Notes: generated by a model from the letters alone, not told the origin. Counted from the first letter of the stretch, positions 1 to 9,138 are shown. The stretch is 64,000 bases of DNA from Stutzerimonas degradans (GCF_024448505.1 NZ_JAMOHV010000003.1:362760-426759), one strand, 5' to 3'. Program-made: numbers and translations.

Positions 1-45
1 CCTGCACCGGAGCGCAGCTCCCTATCTGGAAAAGAGGACGATCCA

Positions 46-627
46 ATGGCAGCGAAGAACATCCTGATGCTGGTCGGCGACTATGCCGAAGACTACGAGA
101 CGATGGTGCCGTTCCAGGCGCTGCAGATGGTCGGCCACCGTGTGCACGCGGTGTGCCCGGACAAGCAGGCCGGCCAAACTGTGCGCACCGCCATTCACGA
201 TTTCGAGGGCGACCAGACCTACAGCGAGAAACCCGGCCACAACTTTGCGCTGAACTTCGACTTCGCCGCCGTGCGCGCCGAGGACTACGACGCGCTGGTG
301 ATTCCCGGTGGCCGCGCGCCGGAGTACCTGCGCCTGAACGAGCAGGTGTTGGCGCTGGTGCGCGCCTTCGATGCGGCGAACAAGCCGATTGCCGCGGTTT
401 GCCACGGCGCGCAGCTGCTGGCCGCCGCCGGCGTGCTCAAGGGCCGCGCCTGCAGCGCCTATCCGGCCTGCGCGCCGGAAGTGAAGTTGGCCGGTGGCGA
501 ATACGTCGACATCCCGGTGGATCAGGCGCACACGCAAGGCAATCTCGTCAGTGCGCCCGCCTGGCCGGCGCATCCGGCGTGGCTGGCGGGCTTCCTCAAG
601 CTGCTCGGCACCGAGATAACCCTGTAG
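46..627 (+). CDS. DJ-1/PfpI family protein
   Basis: A 193-residue single-domain protein of the class I glutamine-amidotransferase-like DJ-1/PfpI family. The nucleophile-elbow motif AAVCHGAQ puts the conserved Cys at residue 119 followed by His120, and IPGGRAPE (about 86-93) is the usual loop near the active site. Family members include glyoxalase-III/deglycase-like enzymes, chaperone-like proteins and intracellular peptidases, so the actual substrate cannot be read from sequence. The ATG is preceded by a good GAGGA ribosome-binding site. It is followed after 59 nt by the VF530-type gene on the same strand, possibly co-transcribed. The promoter lies outside the window. Confidence 0.9.
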   Translation: MAAKNILMLVGDYAEDYETMVPFQALQMVGHRVHAVCPDKQAGQTVRTAIHDFEGDQTYSEKPGHNFALNFDFAAVRAEDYDALVIPGGRAPEYLRLNEQVLALVRAFDAANKPIAAVCHGAQLLAAAGVLKGRACSAYPACAPEVKLAGGEYVDIPVDQAHTQGNLVSAPAWPAHPAWLAGFLKLLGTEITL

Positions 628-686
628 CATGCCGGGCCGCCGCCCAGCGGTGGCCAGGCTTTCGTCACCAACAAGGAGAACCGCAG

Positions 687-908
687 GTGAGCAGCGCCCC
701 AAACAATCCACTGCACGGCGTCACCCTCGAGGCGATGCTGGTCGAACTGCAGGCGCACTACGGCTGGGAAGGGCTGGCGCAGCGCGTCGATATCCGCTGC
801 TTCAAGAGCGAGCCGAGCATCAAGTCGAGCCTGACGTTCCTGCGCCGCACTCCGTGGGCGCGGCAGAAGGTCGAAGCGCTGTTCGTGCAGCTGCGCCGCC
901 GCGGCTGA
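687..908 (+). CDS. VF530-type (DUF2132) small DNA-binding protein
   Basis: A 73-residue protein beginning at a GTG preceded by AAGGAG. The pattern [12 protein letters not shown] near the start, [16 protein letters not shown] in the middle and [17 protein letters not shown] towards the end matches the VF530/DUF2132 family, small proteins with a double-stranded-DNA-binding fold. The biological role is not established. The same frame is open upstream to 153, but that part overlaps the preceding gene and has no family resemblance, so the GTG at 687 is preferred. A bidirectional terminator follows. Confidence 0.85.
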   Translation: MSSAPNNPLHGVTLEAMLVELQAHYGWEGLAQRVDIRCFKSEPSIKSSLTFLRRTPWARQKVEALFVQLRRRG

Positions 909-926
909 TCCGCGCGATGTGAAAGC

Positions 927-954
927 AAAAAGCCCGGCACTAGGCCGGGCTTTT
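927..954. terminator. Bidirectional rho-independent terminator
   Basis: The arms AAAAGCCCGGC and GCCGGGCTTTT form a perfect 11-bp stem with a five-base loop, with A and T tracts on the two sides. It can end transcription of the VF530-type gene on the plus strand and of the fumarase gene on the minus strand. Confidence 0.85.
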
Positions 955-971
955 CGTTTCCGCTGAGGCGC

Positions 972-2495
972 TTACTGCACTTCCACCGCCAGGCTGTCGG
1001 CGATCTTCTGCTTCCAGATCGCCGGGCCGGTGATGTGCACCGACTCGCCCTTGGTGTCGACGGCCACGGTAACCGGCATGTCCTTCACCTCGAACTCGTA
1101 GATCGCTTCCATGCCCAGTTCGGCGAAGGCCAGCACCTTGGACTTCTTGATCGCCTGGGCGACCAGGTAGGCGGCGCCGCCGACGGCCATCAGGTACACG
1201 GCCTTGTTGTCCTTGATTGCCTCGATGGCGATCGGGCCGCGCTCGGACTTGCCGATCATGCCCAGCAGGCCGGTGCTTTCGAGGATCTGACGGGTGAACT
1301 TGTCCATGCGCGTGGCAGTGGTCGGGCCAGCCGGGCCAACCACTTCGTCACCGACCGGATCGACCGGGCCGACGTAGTAGATGAAGCGGCCCTTGAGGTC
1401 CACTGGCAGCTCTTCGCCCTTGTTCAGCATGTCGACCATGCGCTTGTGCGCGGCGTCGCGGCCGGTGAGCATCTTGCCGTTGAGCAGGATGGTTTCACCC
1501 GGCTTCCAGCTCTGCACTTCTTCCGGGGTGATGGTGTCGAGGTTGACGCGGCGTGCACTCGGACCGGCTTCCCAGACGATTTCCGGGTAGGCGTCCAGCG
1601 ACGGCGCTTCCAGGCTGGCCGGGCCGGAGCCGTCGAGCACGAAGTGCGCGTGGCGGGTGGCGGCGCAGTTGGGGATCATGCACACCGGCAGCGAGGCGGC
1701 GTGGGTCGGGTAATCCATGATCTTGACGTCGAGTACGGTGGTCAGGCCGCCGAGGCCCTGGGCGCCGATACCCAGCTGGTTGACCTTCTCGAACAGCTCC
1801 AGGCGCAGCTCCTCGATACGGTTCTGCGGGCCGCGGGCCTTCAGCTCGTGGATGTCGATCGGGTCCATGAGGACTTCCTTGGCCATCACCGCGGCCTTCT
1901 CGGCGGTACCGCCGATGCCGATGCCGAGCATGCCCGGCGGGCACCAGCCGGCGCCCATTTCCGGCACGGTCTTCAGCACCCAGTCGACGATCGAGTCGGA
2001 CGGGTTGAGCATGGCCATCTTCGATTTGTTCTCGGAACCGCCGCCCTTGGCCGCGACGTCCACTTCCACCTTGTCGCCGGGAACGATGGAGTAGTGGATG
2101 ACGGCCGGGGTATTGTCCTTAGTGTTCTTGCGGGAACCAGCCGGGTCGGCCAGGATCGAAGCACGCAGCACGTTTTCCGGCAGGTTGTAGGCGCGGCGCA
2201 CGCCCTCGTTGATCATGTCGTCCAGGCTCATGGTGGCGCCGTCCCAGCGCACGTCCATGCCGACGCGGACGAACACGGTGACGATGCCGGTGTCCTGGCA
2301 GATCGGCCGGTGACCGGTGGCGCACATGCGCGAGTTGATCAGAATCTGCGCCATCGAGTCGCGCGCGGCCGGCGATTCTTCACGCAGGTAGGCTTCGTGC
2401 ATCGCCTGGATGAAGTCGACGGGGTGGTAGTAAGAAATGAACTGCAAAGCGTCGGCGACGCTTTGAATCAGGTCGTCTTGCTTGATCACGGTCAT
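972..2495 (-). CDS. Class I fumarate hydratase (4Fe-4S)
   Basis: Converts fumarate to L-malate in the TCA cycle with an oxygen-labile 4Fe-4S cluster. The 507-residue length and the two-part architecture (alpha-type N-terminal half, beta-type C-terminal half containing PVDPVGDEVVGPAGPTTATRMD) are those of FumA/FumB-type single-chain enzymes. Cysteines expected to hold the cluster are visible in RPICQDTG (Cys66), GAGWCPPGM and MIPNCAATRH. It stands alone on the minus strand, facing the diguanylate cyclase gene. Gene order fumarase, GGDEF, ferredoxin reductase, pykA is the one I recall around PA4333-PA4329 in PAO1. A minus-strand TATACT sits about 80 nt upstream and may be its -10. Confidence 0.95.
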   Translation of the reverse strand: MTVIKQDDLIQSVADALQFISYYHPVDFIQAMHEAYLREESPAARDSMAQILINSRMCATGHRPICQDTGIVTVFVRVGMDVRWDGATMSLDDMINEGVRRAYNLPENVLRASILADPAGSRKNTKDNTPAVIHYSIVPGDKVEVDVAAKGGGSENKSKMAMLNPSDSIVDWVLKTVPEMGAGWCPPGMLGIGIGGTAEKAAVMAKEVLMDPIDIHELKARGPQNRIEELRLELFEKVNQLGIGAQGLGGLTTVLDVKIMDYPTHAASLPVCMIPNCAATRHAHFVLDGSGPASLEAPSLDAYPEIVWEAGPSARRVNLDTITPEEVQSWKPGETILLNGKMLTGRDAAHKRMVDMLNKGEELPVDLKGRFIYYVGPVDPVGDEVVGPAGPTTATRMDKFTRQILESTGLLGMIGKSERGPIAIEAIKDNKAVYLMAVGGAAYLVAQAIKKSKVLAFAELGMEAIYEFEVKDMPVTVAVDTKGESVHITGPAIWKQKIADSLAVEVQ

Positions 2496-2691
2496 GCAGC
2501 GCGTCCTCTTGACGGGGCGGGGATTCGGCGCGTCGAGCGTGGCAGCCGGCGTGCCGAGTGAAAAAGGCGCGGCAGTATAACGCGTCGGGCTGGCGGGTAC
2601 ACGGATGGACCGGGAGCGAAGGGATGTTGGCTAGGTTTTTGAAATTTGCTCGCGTAGAGTGCGACCCATTGCCACGGCGGGATGGATCCCT

Positions 2692-3819
2692 ATGAGTGCG
2701 CGTGTCGAGCTTGATCAGCAGGCGTTGCAGCAGTTGGTAATGAAACGGTTCGCGCTGGCGGCGCTGACCTACGGGCTGGCGTTGCTGCTGACCTGGGTGT
2801 CGGTTGCGGCGGGTTTCTATACCGCGCCGGTCTCCGTCGCGCTGGGCAGCTCGCTGCTCATCGTGCTCAGCCAGCTGGTGTTCCTCGCGCTGTTCTGGAG
2901 CGGCTTCAACCAGCGCTTCCGGGACCCGAGCCTGACCCAGCCGCAGGTGCTGGTGGCGCTGCTGTGGCTGACCTGCCTGCTGTTCAACCTGGGTAGCGCT
3001 CGCGGTTCGCTGCTGGTGCTTTACCTGCTGGTGCTGATGTTCGCGGTGTTTTTGCCGCCGAGAATCTTCATCCGCTATGCCGTGCTGGCGTTTCTCAGCT
3101 TCGTCGGGCTCACCCTGCTGGACTTCCACCTGGGGCGCCTCGCCGAGCCGGCGGCGTTCCTGCTCGAGGCGTCCGTACTGCTGGTGACGCTGGTGTGGAT
3201 GTGCCTGTTCGTCAACTACGTCTACCAGCTGCGTCAGCGCATGCGCCAGCGCCGCTTTGCCCTGCAGGTCCACCAGGACACATTGCGCGGCATGTTGCGC
3301 CAGCTCGAGGATCTGGCGTCCACGGACGAGCTGACCGGCCTCTACAACCGCCGGCGTTTCCTGCGCATCGCCGAAGGTGAGCTGGCGCGGCTGCGCAAGG
3401 GGCATCAGATCGGCCTGGCGCTGATCGATCTCGATCATTTCAAGCGGATCAACGATGTGCACGGTCATGCCGCAGGCGACCGGGTGCTGCAGACCTTTGC
3501 GGCGATTGCGCGGGCCTGCCTGCGCGACGGCGACGTGCTGGCCCGCTACGGCGGCGAGGAATTCGTGCTGTTGCTGCCGGATACCGACGCCGAACAGTTC
3601 GGCATCTGCTGCGAACGCTTGCGCGAGGCGTTCGCCAACGCCCAGCCGGTGGACCCGGGCATCCCGGTGGGGCAGCTGAGTCTGTCGGTCGGGCTGACGC
3701 TCCTGAACGCCGGCGACGATCTCGATGCCTCCCTGCAGCGCGCCGACGAGGCGCTGTATCGCGCCAAGCGCGGCGGGCGCAACCGCTGCGAGGCGGCCTG
3801 GACCTCCGACAATGCCTGA
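2692..3819 (+). CDS. Membrane diguanylate cyclase, SadC-like
   Basis: Makes cyclic di-GMP from two GTP. The 375-residue protein has five or six hydrophobic segments in the first 180 residues, a short basic linker, then a GGDEF domain (about 205-370) with an intact GGEEF active site (287-291), TDELTGLYNRR at its start and an RDGD inhibitory I-site five residues before GGEEF. Position between fumarase and ferredoxin-reductase genes suggests the orthologue of SadC (PA4332), which promotes surface attachment; SadC as I recall is about 110 residues longer, so the N-terminal membrane part is shorter here. An upstream GTG at 2659 is possible but adds an unrelated tail. It overlaps the next gene by 8 nt. 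Confidence 0.88.
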   Translation: MSARVELDQQALQQLVMKRFALAALTYGLALLLTWVSVAAGFYTAPVSVALGSSLLIVLSQLVFLALFWSGFNQRFRDPSLTQPQVLVALLWLTCLLFNLGSARGSLLVLYLLVLMFAVFLPPRIFIRYAVLAFLSFVGLTLLDFHLGRLAEPAAFLLEASVLLVTLVWMCLFVNYVYQLRQRMRQRRFALQVHQDTLRGMLRQLEDLASTDELTGLYNRRRFLRIAEGELARLRKGHQIGLALIDLDHFKRINDVHGHAAGDRVLQTFAAIARACLRDGDVLARYGGEEFVLLLPDTDAEQFGICCERLREAFANAQPVDPGIPVGQLSLSVGLTLLNAGDDLDASLQRADEALYRAKRGGRNRCEAAWTSDNA

Positions 3820-4762
3820 GCTGGCGTGTGCCGGTCGGCGCTGGACGGTGGCGACCGGCAGCAATCTGCTCGATGCGCTGAATGCGGCTGGACTGCGCGT
3901 GCCTTACAGCTGCCGGGCGGGCAGCTGCCAGGCCTGCATGGTGCGCTGCCGCGGTGGCGAACCGCTCGATGAGCGTCCCGAGGCGCTGCCGGCCACGCAG
4001 CGCGAGCAGGGCTGGCGATTGGCCTGCCAGTGCCGGATCGATGGCGATCTGCAGGTGGAGCTGTTCGATCCCGTCCGCGATGGCCTGGCGGCGCAGGTGC
4101 AGGCGGTCGACTGGCTGCGGCGCGACGTGCTGCGCCTGCGCCTGTTGCCCGAACGACCGCTGCGCTACCGCGCCGGCCAGCATGCGCTGCTGTGGACGCC
4201 GGACGGCATTGCCCGCCCCTACTCGCTGGCGAGCCTGCCGGACGACGATCGTTGGCTGGAATTCCACCTCGACTGTCACCGCCCGGGTGCCTTCAGCGAG
4301 GCGGCGCGCCGCTTGCGCCCTGGCGATGGCCTGCGGCTGGGGCAGCTGCACGGTGGTGCGTTGCATTACGACCCGGACTGGGCGGAGCGCCCGCTGTTGT
4401 TGCTTGCCAGCGGTACGGGCCTGGCGCCGCTCTGGGCGGTGCTGCGCGAGGCGCTGCGCCAGGGCCATGCCGGGCCGATCCGCCTGCTGCATCGCACGCA
4501 CGGCACCTCCTACCTGGCCGAACCGCTGCTGCAGCTCGCGCAGCAGCATGATCTCGACGTGCAGTGGCTCGACGCGGATCAGCCGTGGAACGATCAGACA
4601 CTGCGAATCGCGTCGCGACAGGAGATTGCGCTGGTCTGCGGTCATGCCGATTTCGTTGCCGCGTGCTGCCGACGGCTGTTTCTGGCCGGCCTGCCGCGTG
4701 GACAGGTGTTCAGCGACACCTTCATCGAGCGGAACGTGAGCGGGGGATTGAGCGGGGGCTGA
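3812..4762 (+). CDS. 2Fe-2S ferredoxin/FAD/NAD(P) oxidoreductase
   Basis: A 316-residue electron-transfer protein. The N-terminal plant-type ferredoxin domain has its four cluster ligands as C34-x4-C39-x2-C42 and C72. It is followed by an FAD domain of the ferredoxin-NADP reductase type with the flavin-binding RPYSLAS, and an NAD(P) domain with LLASGTGLAPLWAVL. This order (ferredoxin first) is that of reductase components of aromatic-ring oxygenases such as NdoR or XylZ, but no oxygenase gene is nearby. The ATG lies inside the end of the GGDEF gene (8-nt overlap), so the two are translationally coupled; a cyclase and a reductase sharing an mRNA is odd. The electron acceptor is unknown. Confidence 0.87.
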   Translation: MPELACAGRRWTVATGSNLLDALNAAGLRVPYSCRAGSCQACMVRCRGGEPLDERPEALPATQREQGWRLACQCRIDGDLQVELFDPVRDGLAAQVQAVDWLRRDVLRLRLLPERPLRYRAGQHALLWTPDGIARPYSLASLPDDDRWLEFHLDCHRPGAFSEAARRLRPGDGLRLGQLHGGALHYDPDWAERPLLLLASGTGLAPLWAVLREALRQGHAGPIRLLHRTHGTSYLAEPLLQLAQQHDLDVQWLDADQPWNDQTLRIASRQEIALVCGHADFVAACCRRLFLAGLPRGQVFSDTFIERNVSGGLSGG

Positions 4763-4811
4763 ACGCCCGGCCGAACTGCGATGGGCAGCGGCCATGCGTT
4801 GCAAGGGAAGG

Positions 4812-4835
4812 CGCGAGCCGGCGGGCCGGCTCGCG
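4812..4835. terminator. Hairpin between converging genes
   Basis: CGCGAGCCGG and CCGGCTCGCG pair perfectly over 10 bp with a four-base loop between the reductase gene and the pyruvate kinase gene. There is no T tract on either side, so this is a stable stem at a place where a terminator is expected rather than a proven one. Confidence 0.4.
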
Positions 4836-4842
4836 TGGTCGA

Positions 4843-6297
4843 TCAGTTCAGCGGAGCGCCGACCTGAAGGATCTTCAGCGTGTTGGTGCCGCCGGTGCTG
4901 TCGTGGTAGCTGTCGCCCTTGGTCAGGATCACCCAGTCGCCGGGCTGCACCATGTTGCGCTTGAGCAGCTCCTCGACCGCCATCTGGCTGACCTTGTCGG
5001 CCGGCAGCACGGCCGGATCGAAGGGGATCGTCTGCACGCCACGGAACAGCGCCACGCGGGCCTGGGTTTCGCGGTGCGGCGAGAAGGCGAAGATCGGCAC
5101 CGCCGAGCGGATGCGCGACATGATCAGCGGGGTGTAGCCGCTTTCGGTCAGGCTGATGATGGCCTTGACGCCCGGGAAGTGGTTGGCGGTGTACATCGCC
5201 GCCAGCGCCGTGCTCTCGTCGCAGCGGCTGAAGGTCTGCCCCAGACGGTGACCGGACTTGGTACTGGTCGGATGCTTCTCGGCGCCGCAGCACACGCGCG
5301 CCATGGCTTTGATCGCTTCCACCGGATACTCGCCGGCAGCGCTCTCGGCCGAGAGCATCACCGCGTCGGTGTAGTCGAGCACGGCGTTGGCCACGTCGGA
5401 CACTTCGGCGCGGGTCGGCATCGGGTTGTGGATCATCGACTCCATCATCTGGGTGGCGGTGATCACCACCTTGTTGTTGCGCCGCGCGTGCAGAATGATC
5501 TTTTTCTGAATGCCGACCAGCTCGGCGTCACCGATTTCCACGCCCAGGTCGCCACGCGCGACCATCACGCCGTCGCTGGCGCGGATCAGGCCGTCCAGGG
5601 CTTCATCGTCGGCGACCGCTTCGGCGCGTTCGATCTTGGCGATCAGCCAGGCGCTGGAGCCAGCCTCGTCGCGCAGGCGGCGGGCCAGGTCCATGTCGGC
5701 AGCGTCGCGCGGGAAGGACACGGCCAGGTAGTCGAGTTCGAGGTCGGCAGCCAGTTTGATGTCGGCCTTGTCCTTGGCGGTCAGCGCCGGTGCGGTGAGG
5801 CCGCCACCACGGCGGTTGATGCCCTTGTTGTCCGACAGCGGACCGCCGATCAGCACGGTGCAGTGCAATTCGTCGGCGGTGGCGGCATCGACGCGCATGA
5901 CCACGCGGCCGTCGTCGAGCAGCAATTCGTCACCGACGCTGCAATCCTTGACCAGATCCGGGTAGTCGATGCCGACCACTTCCTGGGTGCCGGCATCACG
6001 CGGGTGGGTGACGGAGAAGCGGAAGCGGTCGCCTTCTTTCAGCTCGATGCGTTTGTTGGCGAATTTGGCAATGCGGATCTTCGGGCCTTGCAGATCGCCC
6101 AGCAGCGCGACGAAGCGGCCGTGGCGGGCGGCGATGGTGCGCACCAGTTCGGCACGGGCGCGATGCTCATCGGGCGAGCCGTGGGAGAAGTTCAGGCGGG
6201 CGACGTCCAGCCCGGCGAGGATCATCTTTTCCAGGACTTCGGGCGAGCTGCTTGCCGGGCCCAGGGTGGCGACAATCTTGGTACGACGCGGTGTCAT
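4843..6297 (-). CDS. pykA: Pyruvate kinase
   Basis: Transfers phosphate from phosphoenolpyruvate to ADP, the last step of lower glycolysis/Entner-Doudoroff. At 484 residues it has the standard length. The N-terminus TPRRTKIVATLGPASSS, the substrate loop LNFSHG, ARGDLGVEI and the signature ATQMMESM are all present, with the regulatory C-domain complete. The ATG has AAAAGGAG a few bases upstream. PykA rather than PykF is chosen from the neighbourhood (fumarase-GGDEF-reductase-pykA order recalled from PAO1), which is an inference. Confidence 0.95.
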   Translation of the reverse strand: MTPRRTKIVATLGPASSSPEVLEKMILAGLDVARLNFSHGSPDEHRARAELVRTIAARHGRFVALLGDLQGPKIRIAKFANKRIELKEGDRFRFSVTHPRDAGTQEVVGIDYPDLVKDCSVGDELLLDDGRVVMRVDAATADELHCTVLIGGPLSDNKGINRRGGGLTAPALTAKDKADIKLAADLELDYLAVSFPRDAADMDLARRLRDEAGSSAWLIAKIERAEAVADDEALDGLIRASDGVMVARGDLGVEIGDAELVGIQKKIILHARRNNKVVITATQMMESMIHNPMPTRAEVSDVANAVLDYTDAVMLSAESAAGEYPVEAIKAMARVCCGAEKHPTSTKSGHRLGQTFSRCDESTALAAMYTANHFPGVKAIISLTESGYTPLIMSRIRSAVPIFAFSPHRETQARVALFRGVQTIPFDPAVLPADKVSQMAVEELLKRNMVQPGDWVILTKGDSYHDSTGGTNTLKILQVGAPLN

Positions 6298-6453
6298 TCG
6301 ATGGCTCCTTTTTCAGTCTGGCCGCGAGGCTACTATGCTCGTTCGCTGTAGTCATCGTTATGCGGCACTACTCTTTTACCCGCGCGAAAGGCCGCCGGAC
6401 GGCCTGCAGTTTTTCGCCCCGCGGTCGATAAGCCGGCTCCGGAGGAGCCATCC

Positions 6454-6831
6454 ATGCGTACCCTGATCATTGCCTGTCTGACCCTGTTCACCGTTGGCTG
6501 CAGCAGCCAGCACGCCGTCGACCGCCAGCTCAACGAGGCCTACAGCCGTTACGAGGCTGGCGACTGCGGGGGCGCCATGCTCGCCCTGTCGCAGGCCGAG
6601 CGCCGCACGCGCGGACGTGGCGAGGTGCAGCCGGAAATCTCCCTGCTGCGCGGCCAGTGCCTGGAGCGTCAGGGGCTGTACGTCGATGCAGCGCAGACCT
6701 ACCGCTTCATCCGCGTGCGCTACCCGGCCAGCGAATACGCCTACCGCGCCGCTGCGCGACTGGAGACGCTGCGCCAGCTCGGGCACTATGAGCCCGCCGA
6801 ACCCGCGATCAGCCATCCAGTCCGACCCTGA
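6454..6831 (+). CDS. Small lipoprotein with TPR-like repeats
   Basis: A 125-residue protein with a lipoprotein signal peptide: hydrophobic stretch LIIACLTLFTV followed by lipobox VGCS, making Cys16 the lipidated residue; the +2 residue is Ser, which in the usual sorting rule favours the outer membrane. The mature part has helix pairs with repeated A/L/Y spacing (YSRYEAGDCGGAMLAL, RQGLYVDAAQTYRFI) like tetratricopeptide proteins such as BamD or YbgF. No enzymatic motif. A strong GGAGGAG site precedes the ATG. It is followed by the DUF4124 gene, probably in one transcript. I do not recognise a named homologue. Confidence 0.8.
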   Translation: MRTLIIACLTLFTVGCSSQHAVDRQLNEAYSRYEAGDCGGAMLALSQAERRTRGRGEVQPEISLLRGQCLERQGLYVDAAQTYRFIRVRYPASEYAYRAAARLETLRQLGHYEPAEPAISHPVRP

Positions 6832-6866
6832 GGCGCATCGCGAACAGCTCATCCACGGAGGGAATG

Positions 6867-7289
6867 ATGCGCGTGCCTTTATTGCTACTGGCCCTGGCGC
6901 CCGTGCTGGCGACGGCCGAGATCTACCGCTGGACCGACGCTCAGGGCCAGGTGCACTTCGGTCAGCGACCGGCGACGGGCGCCGAGCGGGTCGACGTGCG
7001 ACCGCAGGTGGTCGAGCGCGACGAGGCGACGCGACAGCGCGAACAGCGCAGCGAGAAGTTTTTCGAGGCGCGGCGCGAAGAACGCCAGGTCGCCGGCGAG
7101 CGGGCCGGACAGCAGCGGGCGCAGCGCGAGCGTGAATGTCAGGGGCTGCGTGAGGAGCTAGAGGTGCTGCAGCGTGGCGGGCGTTACTTTCGTACCGATG
7201 CAACGGGTGAGCGCGTCTACTACAGTGAAAACGACATTGAGAAAGCCCGGCAGCAACTGGCCAGCCGTATTCGCGAACGATGTGACTGA
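6867..7289 (+). CDS. DUF4124 domain protein, exported
   Basis: A 140-residue protein with a signal peptide (MRVPLLLLALAPVLATA) and, right after cleavage, EIYRWTDAQGQVHFGQRP, the hallmark of the DUF4124 family (Tyr-Arg-Trp-x-Asp-x2-Gly-x-Val-x-Phe/Tyr). The rest is a highly charged, Arg/Glu-rich helix, probably a coiled coil in the periplasm. Two ATGs occur in tandem (6864 and 6867); the second is taken because it lies 5 nt from GGAGG. The function of the family is unknown. Confidence 0.82.
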   Translation: MRVPLLLLALAPVLATAEIYRWTDAQGQVHFGQRPATGAERVDVRPQVVERDEATRQREQRSEKFFEARREERQVAGERAGQQRAQRERECQGLREELEVLQRGGRYFRTDATGERVYYSENDIEKARQQLASRIRERCD

Positions 7290-7337
7290 GCGAACTGGAA
7301 GCAGTGGCAGGGGCGTGCGCACAGGCAGGCTCGAACC

Positions 7338-7766
7338 ATGAATATCTCGAATCAGCGTCGCATCCAGCGGCACCAGCTGCCGTACTACCTGAACGTGTTC
7401 AATCGCCATACCGACAAGCCGCTGGGCTTCATTGGCAACCTCTCCGAGGGTGGCCTGATGCTGATCAGCCGCTACCCGATGATGCTGCAGGAACGTTTCG
7501 ACATGCGCCTGAAGATTCCCGGACAGGTCGGTCAGCTGCGCTTCGTGGATTTCAGCGCCATCAGCCTGTGGTCGCGCGAGGACGTTACCCCCGGCAGCTA
7601 CGACACCGGCTTCGAGCTGATCACGCCGCCGGCCGAGATCATGGAGATGATCGCCGCGCTGCATCATTACTTCAGCTTCCAGCCGAGCCCGCATGCGCCG
7701 CTGATCCAGCCGCCGCCCTTCGCGGCTGATCGCTCGCCCGATCACGACTGCTGCTGCGGGCGCTGA
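7338..7766 (+). CDS. PilZ domain protein, cyclic di-GMP receptor candidate
   Basis: A 142-residue protein consisting mainly of a PilZ domain. The cyclic di-GMP-binding signature is visible as QRRIQRHQLPYYLNVFN (the RxxxR-type arm: RRIQR) and, about 27 residues on, GNLSEGGLMLIS (the D/NxSxxG motif). PilZ proteins bind cyclic di-GMP and alter motility or exopolysaccharide. The C-terminus ends in a cysteine-rich tail (DHDCCCGR), an unusual detail. It is 48 nt after the DUF4124 gene, and a diguanylate cyclase lies 3.6 kb upstream, but no functional pairing can be claimed from proximity. Confidence 0.85.
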   Translation: MNISNQRRIQRHQLPYYLNVFNRHTDKPLGFIGNLSEGGLMLISRYPMMLQERFDMRLKIPGQVGQLRFVDFSAISLWSREDVTPGSYDTGFELITPPAEIMEMIAALHHYFSFQPSPHAPLIQPPPFAADRSPDHDCCCGR

Positions 7767-7775
7767 CGGCGCGGT

Positions 7776-9107
7776 TCAGAGCACGCCGGCGCGTTTCCAG
7801 GCCAGGTAACGGCCGACCAGCTCCGGCGCCACCTCGCGCGGACGTGCGTCCAGCACGTGCAGGCCGTGCGCGATCAGGCGCCAAGACAGGGCCTCGCGCC
7901 GTTCCAGATGCGCCAGCGTTGCGCAGTAGCCGAGGGCGTCGTCGAGGTTGGTCACCGGCTGCTGACGCACGCGGTCGAGGACGTCCTCGCGCAGGCTGAC
8001 CAGCAGCACCCGATGCCGACGCGCCAAGCGCTGCATGGCGGTTAGCAGTTCGTCGTCATCCTCGTCGCGCAGGTTGCTCAGCACGATCACCAGCGCGCGC
8101 CGCCGCTGGTGCGCGAGCACCTGATCGGCCGCAGCGGCGAAGTCGGCCGGCTGCAGGGTGCATTGCAGATCGTAGACGCTATCGAGCAGCTGGCTGAGCT
8201 GGGCCTGGCCCTTGGCCGGGGCGACACGCCGTGGCATATCGCTGGCGAAGGTCTGCAGCCCGACCGCGTCGCCCTCGCGCAGCGCGGCATAGGCCAGCAG
8301 CAGGCTGGCATTGAGCGCATGGTCGAAATGCGCCAGTTCGTCGTCCTGGCTGCGCATACGCCGACCACAGTCGAGCAGCAGGATGATCTGCTGGTCGCGC
8401 TCGTCCTGATATTCGCGCGCAATGGGCGTGCGCATGCGCGCGGTGGCTTTCCAGTCGATCTGCCGCAGGCTGTCGCCGTCGCGGAATTCGCGCAGCTGAT
8501 GGAACTCCAGGCCGAGGCCGCGGCGTGGCTGCTGGCGCACGCCGAGCCGGCTCAGCCAGTGATCGACGCCCTGCAGGCCGGCGCCGTGCAGCTGCACGAA
8601 GTCGGGGTAGACGCGGGTGCCGCCGGGCAGTTCCAGCAGGCGCCGGCCGCGCCACAGGCCGAGCGGCGACTGCAGACGGATCTCGCAGTGGGCGAAGGTG
8701 AATTGCCCGCGCTGCAGTGGACGCAGCCGGTAACTGAACGCGCACCGCTCGCCGGACCGCAGCGAAACGTGCCGCGGCAGCTGGTCGAAGGCCATCTGCG
8801 CCGGCGGGTGGTCGAAGATTTCCAGCTGCAGTGGCGCGACGCCGCGATGCTCTAGCTGCAGGCGTACCTCGCTCCAGTGTCCCAGCGGCAAGCGCGCCGG
8901 TAGCAGGCGTTCGACCTGCGGCGTGGCAATACGCCGTAAACGCAGCGCATCGGCGGCGGCGAGCAGGCCGAGCGCCAGCAGCAGCCCCCACCACAGCGAG
9001 CGCCAGGCGCTGGCCGGCGCATGGCCGAGGGCATCGAGCACGCCCAGCGGCAGCCCCGCTATCAGCAGCACGGCGACAGCAGCGAGCAGACGCACGGACG
9101 GGTTCAC
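7776..9107 (-). CDS. DUF58 protein (vWA-like), last gene of MoxR operon
   Basis: A 443-residue protein with two N-terminal transmembrane helices (about 5-25 and 35-55), a beta-rich middle section, and the DUF58 core RQQPRRGLGLEFHQLREFRDGDSLRQIDWKATAR, followed by a von Willebrand A-like fold starting at IILLLDCGRRM. The metal-site DxSxS of true vWA domains is reduced to Asp-Cys-Gly-Arg-Arg, as is common in DUF58. DUF58 proteins are nearly always encoded beside MoxR AAA+ ATPases and are thought to be their partners or substrates. It lies 31 nt downstream of the moxR-like gene. Precise function unknown. Confidence 0.88.
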   Translation of the reverse strand: MNPSVRLLAAVAVLLIAGLPLGVLDALGHAPASAWRSLWWGLLLALGLLAAADALRLRRIATPQVERLLPARLPLGHWSEVRLQLEHRGVAPLQLEIFDHPPAQMAFDQLPRHVSLRSGERCAFSYRLRPLQRGQFTFAHCEIRLQSPLGLWRGRRLLELPGGTRVYPDFVQLHGAGLQGVDHWLSRLGVRQQPRRGLGLEFHQLREFRDGDSLRQIDWKATARMRTPIAREYQDERDQQIILLLDCGRRMRSQDDELAHFDHALNASLLLAYAALREGDAVGLQTFASDMPRRVAPAKGQAQLSQLLDSVYDLQCTLQPADFAAAADQVLAHQRRRALVIVLSNLRDEDDDELLTAMQRLARRHRVLLVSLREDVLDRVRQQPVTNLDDALGYCATLAHLERREALSWRLIAHGLHVLDARPREVAPELVGRYLAWKRAGVL

Positions 9108-9138
9108 GAGCGCACCCGGCAGGTCGCAGACGGGCGAT

